Shown here in pieces: positions 42,936-50,391 of a stretch of DNA of 50,391 nucleotides; position 1 is the stretch's first letter; each line of letters opens with the position of its first letter. The translations under genes were made by a program, and so were the position numbers. The stretch comes from Bacillota bacterium (GTDB lineage Bacteria > Bacillota > Clostridia > Acetivibrionales > DSM-1351), in the NCBI GenBank assembly GCA_023392075.1, contig JAEVZU010000262.1, positions 1 through 50,391 on the forward strand, given 5' to 3'. Under the pieces are notes generated by a model, which saw nothing but the letters and a program-made list of their open reading frames with translations, was not told the origin of the DNA and made no database searches.

Positions 42936-44195
42936 ATGTATAAACCACATATAGCAATTATTGATGACGGTGTAAATGAAAAACTGTATAAAACAGGCGA
43001 GCTTAAATACAATATTGAGATCACGCCTGATTTACAAGTGTGTGAAAGGGTTGATTATGATCCTTTTATGCCGTCCCACGGAACAACCTGCGCCGCGATA
43101 GTTAAAAAATATGCTCCGGAGTCGGCTCTGTCCAGTATAAAGATTTTAAACGGTGAATCACATACAGGGATGAAAGCTCAATTGATCAAAGCTCTGGAAT
43201 GGTGTGTTCAAAACGGGATACACCTTGTCAATCTGAGTCTTGGGACTGTTGATTACAGAGACTTTATCGAGATTAGAGAGGCCGTAAAGCATGCCTCTGA
43301 AAATTTTGTAGTTATAGTGGCTGCATGTAATAACCGGACTGTTTTTACATGTCCGGCTTCTCTGGAATATGCTGTCGGAGTAAAATGCGACACAGATGAA
43401 ATACTAATGGAAAATGAATATATCTACAATTCAAAATCGCCTGACGGAATAGAAATAACTGCAAACGGATGTCACAGGCTGGAGAAATTCAATGGTGAAA
43501 GCAAAACGACTTCTATCTGTAATAGCTACGCAGCACCTGCTGTTACTGCTCTGGTGTACGAAATTATAAAAAATAATCCCAATATTTTATTACCTGAAAT
43601 AAAAGAAAAATTAAAGAATACATCAATAAGCATTGACAGTACCGGAAAAGAGACGTCTATACCGCGCAATCACAGCTTTAACAATGTAACGGACAAAAAT
43701 ATAGATGTTCCTATTATTACATTGTATAATTACTGTGAAAAAAAGCCTGAATACCTGGACCGGAAACTTACCGGTGCATTCAGAAATGACGGGTACAATG
43801 CAATTAATATTTTTGAAGGTAAAACCACCGGGCAGGATTATTGCACCGGACATATATGTATTAACAGCTTTATTGAAAGTAAGGACAGCTCTCCAAGCGA
43901 GGGCTTACAAATAATATTTAATGTTTTTGATCCGGATATTATAATTCTATCGGTTGATTTGGCAAATGAGCATAAAAAGAATTACATAAAGGATATAGAA
44001 GGCAAATTTGAAACTGATGTTAATATAAACATATATGAAGACTTTAATATTGAAATTAAAAGTTCTGATGAAACCAGGACATTTGCTTTGCAGGAGGATT
44101 TGAAAATAGACGGATTATATTCTTACATTACTGGTTTATTTGCCAAACACGGGACGGATTATGAAACCGCCCTATACAAACAAAGCTTAAAATAA
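42936..44195 (+). CDS. Subtilisin-like (S8) protease without signal peptide
   Basis: A 419-residue protein that starts directly in the catalytic domain: D10 (IAIIDDGVN), H48 (PSHGTTC), oxyanion N132 (VAACNNRTV, usual AAGN), S197 (NSYAAPAVT, usual GTSMA). No signal peptide, propeptide or membrane helix is present, so it should act in the cytosol. The C-terminal 180 residues (from about 240) form an unassigned domain with KLTGAFRNDGYNAINIF and DPDIIILSVDL. Such leaderless subtilisins often mature or degrade a dedicated peptide; no precursor was found next to it. GGGCGG precedes the ATG. Confidence 0.85.
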   Translation: MYKPHIAIIDDGVNEKLYKTGELKYNIEITPDLQVCERVDYDPFMPSHGTTCAAIVKKYAPESALSSIKILNGESHTGMKAQLIKALEWCVQNGIHLVNLSLGTVDYRDFIEIREAVKHASENFVVIVAACNNRTVFTCPASLEYAVGVKCDTDEILMENEYIYNSKSPDGIEITANGCHRLEKFNGESKTTSICNSYAAPAVTALVYEIIKNNPNILLPEIKEKLKNTSISIDSTGKETSIPRNHSFNNVTDKNIDVPIITLYNYCEKKPEYLDRKLTGAFRNDGYNAINIFEGKTTGQDYCTGHICINSFIESKDSSPSEGLQIIFNVFDPDIIILSVDLANEHKKNYIKDIEGKFETDVNINIYEDFNIEIKSSDETRTFALQEDLKIDGLYSYITGLFAKHGTDYETALYKQSLK

Positions 44196-44215
44196 ATTTA
44201 CAGGCCGAATGCAGG

Positions 44216-45106
44216 CTATATATAAGAAATGGGGTAGTATAAATCACATTCACTGTACTGCTTGCTACATTTTGCGTAATTTATCCGTTCAAAACGGAAT
44301 TTATGTTTAAGATTAAAATCCACATAGGGCATCCATGTGGTAAAAATGTATTCCCATATTCCTGATAAAGTTTTTGAAGAGATTTCTTCAGGCCTGTGAG
44401 GGCCTATATATGTAAAGACGCCGTATTTGTGCGGTTGGATATTCCTTATTTTCATATTGGGAGGAACAATACTGCTATGATCAATCCGGACGGAGGGCTG
44501 GTAAAAGGTATACCCTTCTTCGTTGGGAGGAACAGTTGTAAGGCCGATATAGACATCTTTTTCGACCGGATTAAAGACTCGGAGCCTGTGGTTGTAAAAG
44601 AAATCAACCCCCAGCTTGTTTGCTGTCTGATTGACCGCATTATCCTCAATTGCAACCCTGTATTCGAGGCCGGCAATTGAAAAGGCAGGCAGCACCGTTA
44701 TCGAGCGGAGAAAGACAAGCCCTTCTCCGGCACAATTCATAAAATCCGCATTAAACCTGTCCAGAATTTCCAGTGGGCAGGGATTTTTTCGCCATTTTGA
44801 CGGAGTCATGCCGAATTCTTCCTTAAACACCCTGTTGTAGGTCCGTTCACTGCCAAAGGAGTACTTGGAGGAAATGAATTCCATGCTGTTTCTTTCATGT
44901 ATCAAATCACCCAATGACTGGGCGATCCTCCTCCTGCGGACATATTCCATTAAACCAGTGAAAGTGGCACCCTTCCATATCCTTAACAGATGGAACTTGG
45001 AGACATTGACGTTTTCTGATATATTATCCAGATTTAACGGTTCCAGGAGATTGCTTTCTATAAATCCGGTGGTTTCTTTTATTATATCCAGCAAGTAATT
45101 ATCCAT
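44216..45106 (-). CDS. AraC-family regulator with GyrI-like effector domain
   Basis: A 296-residue protein. Residues 1-105 form the AraC DNA-binding pair of helix-turn-helices (ENVNVSKFHLLRIWKGATF, YSFGSERTYNRVFKEEFGMT, PSKWRK). The remaining 170 residues form a GyrI/SOUL-type ligand-binding domain (FSIAGLEYRVAIEDNAVNQT, HKYGVFTYIGPH). Such regulators (Rob/BmrR-like) sense toxic small molecules. AGGAGG precedes the ATG. It is divergent from the nucleotidyltransferase and UvrA-paralogue genes. Confidence 0.9.
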   Translation of the reverse strand: MDNYLLDIIKETTGFIESNLLEPLNLDNISENVNVSKFHLLRIWKGATFTGLMEYVRRRRIAQSLGDLIHERNSMEFISSKYSFGSERTYNRVFKEEFGMTPSKWRKNPCPLEILDRFNADFMNCAGEGLVFLRSITVLPAFSIAGLEYRVAIEDNAVNQTANKLGVDFFYNHRLRVFNPVEKDVYIGLTTVPPNEEGYTFYQPSVRIDHSSIVPPNMKIRNIQPHKYGVFTYIGPHRPEEISSKTLSGIWEYIFTTWMPYVDFNLKHKFRFERINYAKCSKQYSECDLYYPISYI

Positions 45107-45173
45107 ATTAACCTCCTAAGTCATTTATGGCTTTGAGCTCCATTGCGGCCACAAAATGTAATGAAAACCTATA

Positions 45174-45200
45174 CCTTTATCGCAATGCGGCGAATAAAGG
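45174..45200. repeat. Hairpin in the araC/nucleotidyltransferase divergent region
   Basis: CCTTTATCGC (45174-45183) pairs with GCG-A-ATAAAGG (to 45200). It is about 70 bases upstream of the AraC start; operator or leader structure possible. Confidence 0.45.
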
Positions 45201-45372
45201 AGGCCAAATAATTGATAAAATTTCTTCCGCAATTTTTGTCCTGTTTTTGTAGATAAGATTAAGTATAATCATACAATAACCTTTTTTTAACAACAACCAT
45301 TTATTTATAAAAGCTTAGTGGTCTGAAGGTTGAAAGAAATTATTAAAAATGAGTGAAGGAGGTACCGAGCCC

Positions 45373-45432
45373 ATGCCGTTTCTATCATTATGTTTTGTGC
45401 GAAAGGCTGGGCATGGGCATAAATATGGATGA
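45373..45432 (+). CDS. 19-codon upstream ORF coupled to the nucleotidyltransferase start
   Basis: ATG 45373 with GAAGGAGG ten bases upstream encodes MPFLSLCFVRKAGHGHKYG. Its TGA stop (45430-45432) lies just past the ATG at 45425 of the main gene, in another frame. The strongest ribosome site in the region belongs to this small frame, so translational coupling is likely. Confidence 0.4.
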   Translation: MPFLSLCFVRKAGHGHKYG

Positions 45433-46339
45433 AAAACGTCAGGCAGAACTAAAGGAAAGATACAACGGAGCTGTCGGCAGCTTTGTTGAAAAAATCAAGG
45501 ACGATCCCAATGTAATTGCAGTGATTGTCAGCGGAAGTCTGGCTTACGATATGATATGGGAAAAAAGTGATATTGATATGACTCTGGTAGTACGTGACCA
45601 AAATCTGAAAAATGACAGTTATTCCATTATTGAGGACGGTATTACAATTAATGTTTACATTACCGTCAGGAGCTCTTTTAAAAGATACCTGGAACGAAAT
45701 ATCGGAGGATCTTTTATGCAGGCATATTTTTCAAAGGGGAGGATTGTATACACCACAGATGAAAGTTTATATGATTTTTTTGAGGATATTAAAGTCATGG
45801 GAAGTGATGACATTGCCCTGTCGGCATTTTATATGGCAAGTGAACTAATAGGTATCTATGACAAGTGCCAAAAATGGCTGACGGCCAGGGAGGACCCCCT
45901 TTATACCCAGTACTATATCCTGAAGGCGGCTGAAGTTATTGCGAATATGGAGCTGTGCCTGGCCGGTATCCCGGCTTCGCGTGAATCCATACAAAAAGCG
46001 GTGGCACTTAATCCCGGCCTGATGAAGACCTTCTATCAGGAGGCCATGTCCCGGTTCTACAGTGTCGAAGAACTAGAAGCAGCCATCGATAAAATTGACG
46101 GTTATCTTATGAGCAAGCTGGATATCATACAAAAACCCGTTATTGAATTTATGAGCGATAATGAAATTAAAACAAGCACTCTGATTGCAAAGCATTTTCA
46201 TGTTGCCAGTCATTATATAATCGATGTATTTGACTATCTTGCCGATAAGGGCGTAATTGAAAGGGTATCCCAGACTATAAGGATAACTCCTAAAAGCAAG
46301 CTGGCAGTGGAGGAACAGGGATTTTTGCTGGTGCCGTAA
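45413..46339 (+). CDS. Nucleotidyltransferase-fold protein with C-terminal winged helix
   Basis: About 308 residues. Residues 15-75 carry a Pol-beta-type nucleotidyltransferase core (VIVSGSLAYDMIWEKSDIDM, the GS and DxD signature) and a helical middle. The C-terminus is a winged helix (TSTLIAKHFHVASHYIIDV, DKGVIERVSQTIRITPKS), giving an unusual DNA-binding tail. Function unknown; drug-modifying or toxin-like NTases share the core. The start may be ATG 45413 or 45425; the GTG at 45353 lies inside the ribosome-site region of the upstream ORF. It lies 52 bases upstream of the UvrA paralogue. Confidence 0.75.
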   Translation: MGINMDEKRQAELKERYNGAVGSFVEKIKDDPNVIAVIVSGSLAYDMIWEKSDIDMTLVVRDQNLKNDSYSIIEDGITINVYITVRSSFKRYLERNIGGSFMQAYFSKGRIVYTTDESLYDFFEDIKVMGSDDIALSAFYMASELIGIYDKCQKWLTAREDPLYTQYYILKAAEVIANMELCLAGIPASRESIQKAVALNPGLMKTFYQEAMSRFYSVEELEAAIDKIDGYLMSKLDIIQKPVIEFMSDNEIKTSTLIAKHFHVASHYIIDVFDYLADKGVIERVSQTIRITPKSKLAVEEQGFLLVP

Positions 46340-46391
46340 CGCGGCTGTCAGGACTGGTAACTATTTTTTTGAGGACGAAAGGAGATAAAGA

Positions 46392-49259
46392 ATGCCTATC
46401 AGAACACACATTGAAATATCGGGAGCAAAACAGAATAACCTGAAAAATGTATCTGTTGAAATTCCCAGAGACAAGCTGACCGTTATAACAGGAGTATCCG
46501 GATCGGGTAAATCCTCTCTTGCTTTTGATGTTATATACGGCGAAGGTCAGAGGAGGTTTCTGGATTCCATATCCAACTTCGCAAAGAGCCGTATAAGTCA
46601 ATTAAAAAAGGCAAAGGTGGATTATGTAAGAGGCCTGTCTCCGGTTATCGCTATTGAACAAAAAAAGGGAAATAACAATCCCAGGTCGACAGTGGGTACT
46701 GTCACAGACATAAATGACTACATGAGACTTCTGTTTTCGACTGCCGGGGTGGGAAAGTGTCCTGAATGCGGGCATCAGCTCAAACAATTGTCTGCCGCCC
46801 AGATAGCTGAGCATATTTCAACTTTGCCTGGGGGCACGGTTGTTGAACTGAGAGCACCGGTATATAAGATTTACGGAGAGGACTATGATTATACCTTCCA
46901 CCAGCTCAGAGAGAAAGGCTTTAAAAATTTACTGGTTAACGGAGAGCCTTTTTCATTAGCTGATAAAAGAGAACTTGATGAGAATGTGGAATATAAGATC
47001 GAACTGGTAATAGACCGGTTCACTTTAAAAAACGATACATATATTCAATTGACCAAATCCATTGAAGCTGCCATGCTGGCGCTTGATGAGGACATTATGC
47101 TGAAAGTGGAGGTGGCCGGAAATGCGGGCAGGGAATTCTATACCGGTTTCGGGTGTCCGGAGCACCACCACATATTATGTGAAATGCAGCCCTTCCACTT
47201 TTCCTTCAATACGTCTGCAAGTGCGTGCCACACCTGCCTTGGGGTGGGAATGTCCTATGTGGTTGAACCGAGGTTTTTGATCGTTTCTCCTGAAAAAAGC
47301 TTGAACAGGGGTGCTCTCAGAAATACGGTATACAGCCCCAGCAACAAGGACAGTTATCGTTCGGTAATAATGTACAGCCTGTCCCAAAAATATAATTTCA
47401 GTCTGGACACACCCTTCAGGGATCTTCCCAAGGAGATTCATGAGCTTCTTTTCTACGGTTCAAAGGGAGAGCCTGTTGAGATGCTGCAGCCTCCGTACTC
47501 CCAGAAGAGAAACTGGATAACCGGAAGGGCCAGACCCTTTGCAGGCTTCGTTCATGAATTGGAAAGCTGGTATAAGCACTATATCAGGAAAACTTCAACA
47601 AGTGAAGCCTTTGAACCGACTTTTGTCAAGGAATGCATGATAGAAAAAATATGTCCGGAATGCAACGGGGCCCGACTCAAAAGGCAAAGACTCCAGATAA
47701 CCGTGGGAAATAAGAATATTGATCAGCTGAGCAGGATGCAGCTGCCGGAGCTGCTGGATTTTCTCAAATCGCTGACCTTTGAAGAGGATATAAGGGAAAT
47801 CGCGGAATCCGTTATCAGGGAAATCAGCTCCAGACTTGAGCTGCTGATAGACATCGGCCTGCACTATATAAGCCTGGCCAGGAGAAGTGACAGTGTTTCA
47901 GGCGGAGAGATGCAGAGGATCAAAATGTCGACACAGATCAGCAGCGAACTGATGGGTATGCTGTACGTAATGGATGAACCCAGTATTGGGCTTCATCCCA
48001 GGGACTCCCAAAGAGTAATCGATACAATGAAAAAACTGAGAGATATCGGAAACACGGTGATTGTGGTTGAGCACGATATAGATACCATAAAGAGTGCGGA
48101 TCATATAATTGAAATCGGACCCGGACCCGGTGTTCACGGGGGGAATATAGTAGCGTCGGGTACTATGGAAGATATTATGATGGAGCCTGATTCGGTAACA
48201 GGAAAGTATTTGTCGGGGGCGGCCTCCATACCCGTACCCGGGCAGAGGCGAAATCTTGGAGACAATTTCCTGTCTATTCAGGGAGCCCGTGAAAATAATC
48301 TGAAAAATGTGGACATTGATATACCTCTGGGGGTTTTTATCTGTATTACAGGGGTATCGGGTTCGGGCAAGAGTTCACTCATAAACGAAATATTGTATAA
48401 GCAGCTGAAAATCAATAAAACGGGTGCCAGGATAGTCGCGGGAGAGCATGACTTTCTGTTTGGAACGGAATTGCTGAACAACGTCATCAATATTGACCAG
48501 TCTCCCATAGGCAAGAACAGCAAATCAAATCCCGCAACTTATATAGGCATTTACGACAAAATACGTGAGATCTTTGCAAAACAGCCGGAGGCAATACACA
48601 GGGGCTACAGCGAAATTGACTTCAGCCTGACCCATGCCAACGGCACCAGGTGCGAACATTGTGCCGGGGACGGGATAATTGTGACAAACCTTCAGTTCAT
48701 GGCCGATATTGAAACCATATGTCCTGTTTGTAAAGGAAGACGTTTTTCCGATGAAGGACTTGAGATAAAATACAAGCAGAAGAGTATTGCGGATGTACTG
48801 GATATGACAGCCGAAGAGGCACTGGAATTCTTCAAGGATGAAAAATACCTTAAGCATAAATTGAATATCATAAACGAACTGGGCCTGGGGTATATGACGC
48901 TTGGGCAGAGCTCCACAACCCTGTCGGGCGGGGAGGCTCAAAGAGTAAAGCTGGCATACGAGCTGTCAAAGATAAAGCGGGGGGCGCATAATCTGTATAT
49001 TCTGGACGAGCCCACAACGGGGCTTCATTTGTCAGATATCCGGAAACTTATAGACTGTCTTATAAAACTTGTTGACAACGGACATACAGTATTGGTCATC
49101 GAACACCACCTGGATGTTATAAAATCTGCCGACTACATAATCGATATTGGCCCCGAGGGCGGAAGCGGCGGCGGTATGGTTGTGGCCGAAGGAACTCCTG
49201 AACAGGTGGCTAAAGTGAAAACCTCACATACAGGCAGATTTTTGAAGGAAGTTTTGTAG
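46392..49259 (+). CDS. uvrA: UvrA-like excinuclease ATPase (paralogue)
   Basis: A 955-residue protein with two ABC modules. Walker A GVSGSGKSSLAFD near residue 36 and GVSGSGKSSLINE near residue 655, signatures SVSGGEMQRIKM and TLSGGEAQRVKL, and Walker B VMDEPSIGLHP and ILDEPTTGLHL. The UvrB-binding insert is present (LREKGFKNLLVNGEPFSL) and zinc modules are seen, including CEHCAGDG...CPVCKG; in one the second Cys of a CxxC is His (CPEH). It divides from housekeeping UvrA in these details. With the AraC/GyrI regulator it looks like an inducible DNA-damage or drug-defence gene. GAAAGGAG precedes the ATG. Confidence 0.88.
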   Translation: MPIRTHIEISGAKQNNLKNVSVEIPRDKLTVITGVSGSGKSSLAFDVIYGEGQRRFLDSISNFAKSRISQLKKAKVDYVRGLSPVIAIEQKKGNNNPRSTVGTVTDINDYMRLLFSTAGVGKCPECGHQLKQLSAAQIAEHISTLPGGTVVELRAPVYKIYGEDYDYTFHQLREKGFKNLLVNGEPFSLADKRELDENVEYKIELVIDRFTLKNDTYIQLTKSIEAAMLALDEDIMLKVEVAGNAGREFYTGFGCPEHHHILCEMQPFHFSFNTSASACHTCLGVGMSYVVEPRFLIVSPEKSLNRGALRNTVYSPSNKDSYRSVIMYSLSQKYNFSLDTPFRDLPKEIHELLFYGSKGEPVEMLQPPYSQKRNWITGRARPFAGFVHELESWYKHYIRKTSTSEAFEPTFVKECMIEKICPECNGARLKRQRLQITVGNKNIDQLSRMQLPELLDFLKSLTFEEDIREIAESVIREISSRLELLIDIGLHYISLARRSDSVSGGEMQRIKMSTQISSELMGMLYVMDEPSIGLHPRDSQRVIDTMKKLRDIGNTVIVVEHDIDTIKSADHIIEIGPGPGVHGGNIVASGTMEDIMMEPDSVTGKYLSGAASIPVPGQRRNLGDNFLSIQGARENNLKNVDIDIPLGVFICITGVSGSGKSSLINEILYKQLKINKTGARIVAGEHDFLFGTELLNNVINIDQSPIGKNSKSNPATYIGIYDKIREIFAKQPEAIHRGYSEIDFSLTHANGTRCEHCAGDGIIVTNLQFMADIETICPVCKGRRFSDEGLEIKYKQKSIADVLDMTAEEALEFFKDEKYLKHKLNIINELGLGYMTLGQSSTTLSGGEAQRVKLAYELSKIKRGAHNLYILDEPTTGLHLSDIRKLIDCLIKLVDNGHTVLVIEHHLDVIKSADYIIDIGPEGGSGGGMVVAEGTPEQVAKVKTSHTGRFLKEVL

Positions 49260-49347
49260 CTGTGAGGCTGAGGATCAAATTAACCGGCACAACGAATTAT
49301 TTATTGTGTATACTAATTCAGAAGAGTATTGTAAAATGTTAGTAAGG

Positions 49348-49415
49348 CTTGATATCCTGCCGGGTTAACCATCTGGGCAGGATATCAGGATAAGGCATCG
49401 GTGATGTAACCCGGC
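49348..49415 (+). ncRNA. Candidate pseudoknot RNA upstream of a small membrane protein
   Basis: GATATCCTGCC (49351-49361) pairs perfectly with GGCAGGATATC (49376-49386). GCCGGGTTA (49359-49367), partly in its loop, is complementary over nine bases to TAACCCGGC (49407-49415). Either a pseudoknot or two alternative folds result. It is 45 bases upstream of the small membrane-protein gene. No known riboswitch consensus is recognised. Confidence 0.5.
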
Positions 49416-49459
49416 TGCTGTATACGGTGGTAAAATGAATATTTATCTGTGAGGGACAT

Positions 49460-49699
49460 ATGGGAAAGCTGATTTTAATATTGTTTGTGCTGCTACTGCT
49501 GATGTGTTTCTGCATCTATAATTGGTGGGAACGCAGAGAGAAGAGCAAAAGGATGTTTGAGGAAGAAAAGAAGAAAATAAATCCTTTAAATACCCATACC
49601 GCATGGGGCTTGTATGCTTTTGCCGCACTGCTGGCCATTCTGGGGATTGCGGCTTATGAGATATATGCGCTGATGGATAAGATATATAAGATGAATTAA
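49460..49699 (+). CDS. Small two-helix membrane protein, unknown function
   Basis: A 79-residue protein. Hydrophobic segment 1 is LILILFVLLLLMCFCIYNW, then a strongly charged stretch (ERREKSKRMFEEEKKK), then segment 2 AFAALLAILGIAAYEIYAL and a short basic tail. GTGAGG precedes the ATG at a slightly short but usable spacing. No family is recognised. Its leader holds the pseudoknot candidate. Confidence 0.6.
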   Translation: MGKLILILFVLLLLMCFCIYNWWERREKSKRMFEEEKKKINPLNTHTAWGLYAFAALLAILGIAAYEIYALMDKIYKMN

Positions 49700-49765
49700 G
49701 TCAGGATAAATATGAATATAATTTCTACCATAGGGCTGTAAATGTGTTTGTAAATTTTCCCCATT

Positions 49766-50391
49766 CTATTCACCCAAGTATAAATTTACTTTATTATTGA
49801 TAGCCTTTGCTGCCTGGGAAGAGGTTTGCTTTCCTTGAAGAAATAAATCGACCTCTTCGCTTATCATTATTAAAATATTGTCATCTATATAGTAACAGTT
49901 ATCAATATTATCAATATAGTTATCCAGTTGACGTATAAGTTTGTCAGTCAAAGGAATGGATGTATACTTAGGGCCATTTCTCGGTGTATAGTTAAAAATA
50001 GTCCTATCTGTTCCAATTTCTCCACAGTATTTTTCTAAAATTGTGGCATATGCATTTTTATTAACGGGCAGCCAAAGATTGCCATCCAGTGCCTGGAACT
50101 TTTCCAACAAAAGCAGCTTTATAAAATTGTAAGCTTCAGCTTTGTACTTACATGAGTTGTTTACCGCGACGAATTCTTCTACCAACCCGGCAGGTTGATT
50201 ATCCCCATCTATACCGGGATATAGAAATAATTGAACCTCTGAATTTAAAATTCTATTAACAGCGGTACTATCAACCCATACACTTTCAGGAAAAATATCT
50301 CCAAAGGCCAGTAGCAGTGAATCTTTTTTCATGTATTCAAAGAATAATTCCGGAACTTTAAGTGTGTGATAATTTAAGATCGAAGGAGATA
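49766..50391 (-). CDS. Extracellular solute-binding protein, C-terminal part (5' end outside window)
   Basis: The frame is open to the right edge; the ATG at 50332 is internal. The visible 208 residues show the C-terminal lobe of family-1 sugar-type solute-binding lipoproteins: GLVEEFVAVNNSCKYKAEAY, FIKLLLLEKFQ, and the end helix MISEEVDLFLQGKQTSSQAA then NNKVNLYLGE. It would deliver a carbohydrate or similar solute to an ABC importer, whose permease genes are not in the window. Its C-terminus matches that of the deleted remnant at 42739. Confidence 0.8.
   Translation of the reverse strand, partial: SPSILNYHTLKVPELFFEYMKKDSLLLAFGDIFPESVWVDSTAVNRILNSEVQLFLYPGIDGDNQPAGLVEEFVAVNNSCKYKAEAYNFIKLLLLEKFQALDGNLWLPVNKNAYATILEKYCGEIGTDRTIFNYTPRNGPKYTSIPLTDKLIRQLDNYIDNIDNCYYIDDNILIMISEEVDLFLQGKQTSSQAAKAINNKVNLYLGE

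Noticed and set aside
42936..44195. Subtilisin as part of a complete RiPP cluster
   Set aside because: No precursor peptide, cyclase, radical-SAM maturase or ABC exporter lies nearby; kept only as a question.
1..50391. CRISPR array or rRNA genes
   Set aside because: No regularly spaced short repeats and no rRNA-like sequence were seen on either strand.

Overview
The window looks like chromosomal DNA from a spore-forming, low-to-moderate GC Clostridia (Firmicutes), probably close to the mesophilic cellulolytic clostridia (Ruminiclostridium-like). The evidence is a spore photoproduct lyase, an Agr-type peptide-signalling locus, a T-box-controlled leuS, clostridial PepF and M29 peptidases, and strong AGGAGG ribosome sites. 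The genus assignment is inference.

Layout. 1-6.2 kb is an accessory edge: the splB C-terminus, a 5'-nucleotidase, a decayed holin-like stretch, a CPBP protease, a dead IS110 fragment, an XRE regulator, and the remains of a tRNA-Arg integrated element (duplicated tRNA 3' half, a small Xis-like ORF, an integrase N-terminus). 6.5-17 kb is housekeeping-like: a secreted DUF5050-type protein, an SPFH protein with a zinc-ribbon partner, pepF and an M29 aminopeptidase, and a SWIM/SNF2 helicase. 17-19.2 kb is an Agr-like cassette (histidine kinase, 34-aa AgrD-like peptide, AgrB), followed by a PRPP synthetase and a LysR regulator. An intact IS110 element lies between lysR and a promoter with a long palindromic operator. 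leuS with its T-box leader ends at 25.8 kb. 25.8-28.5 kb is an AT-rich island with a secreted S1 protease and a possible inhibitor partner, flanked by near-identical direct repeats.

28.5-42.4 kb is a surface-glycan or glycoprotein-sugar cluster. RfbA and RfbB make dTDP-4-keto-6-deoxyglucose. A VioA-like aminotransferase and a NeuD/PglD/VioB-like acyltransferase could convert it to an N-acylated 4-amino-sugar. ManC makes GDP-mannose. There are two paralogous GT2-type transferases with a shared Cys4 motif, a GT23/NodZ-like fucosyltransferase, an E1 alpha/beta thiamine-diphosphate pair without E2/E3, and an extended SDR. An oppositely oriented NarL/DesK-type two-component system sits in the middle.

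42.4-50.4 kb holds a frameshifted, internally deleted solute-binding lipoprotein, a subtilisin without a secretion signal, an AraC regulator divergent from a nucleotidyltransferase/UvrA-paralogue pair, a small membrane protein, and the C-terminal part of another solute-binding protein running off the right edge.

The most interesting signals are: the AgrD-like peptide with no Cys/Ser at the thiolactone position; the E1 alpha/beta plus SDR module in a sugar cluster; the matched Cys4 motif in the two GT2 enzymes; two unassigned structured-RNA candidates (41230-41341 and 49348-49415); the IS110-split LysR locus; and the tRNA-Arg att relic. All calls come from reading the sequence; no database search was run.
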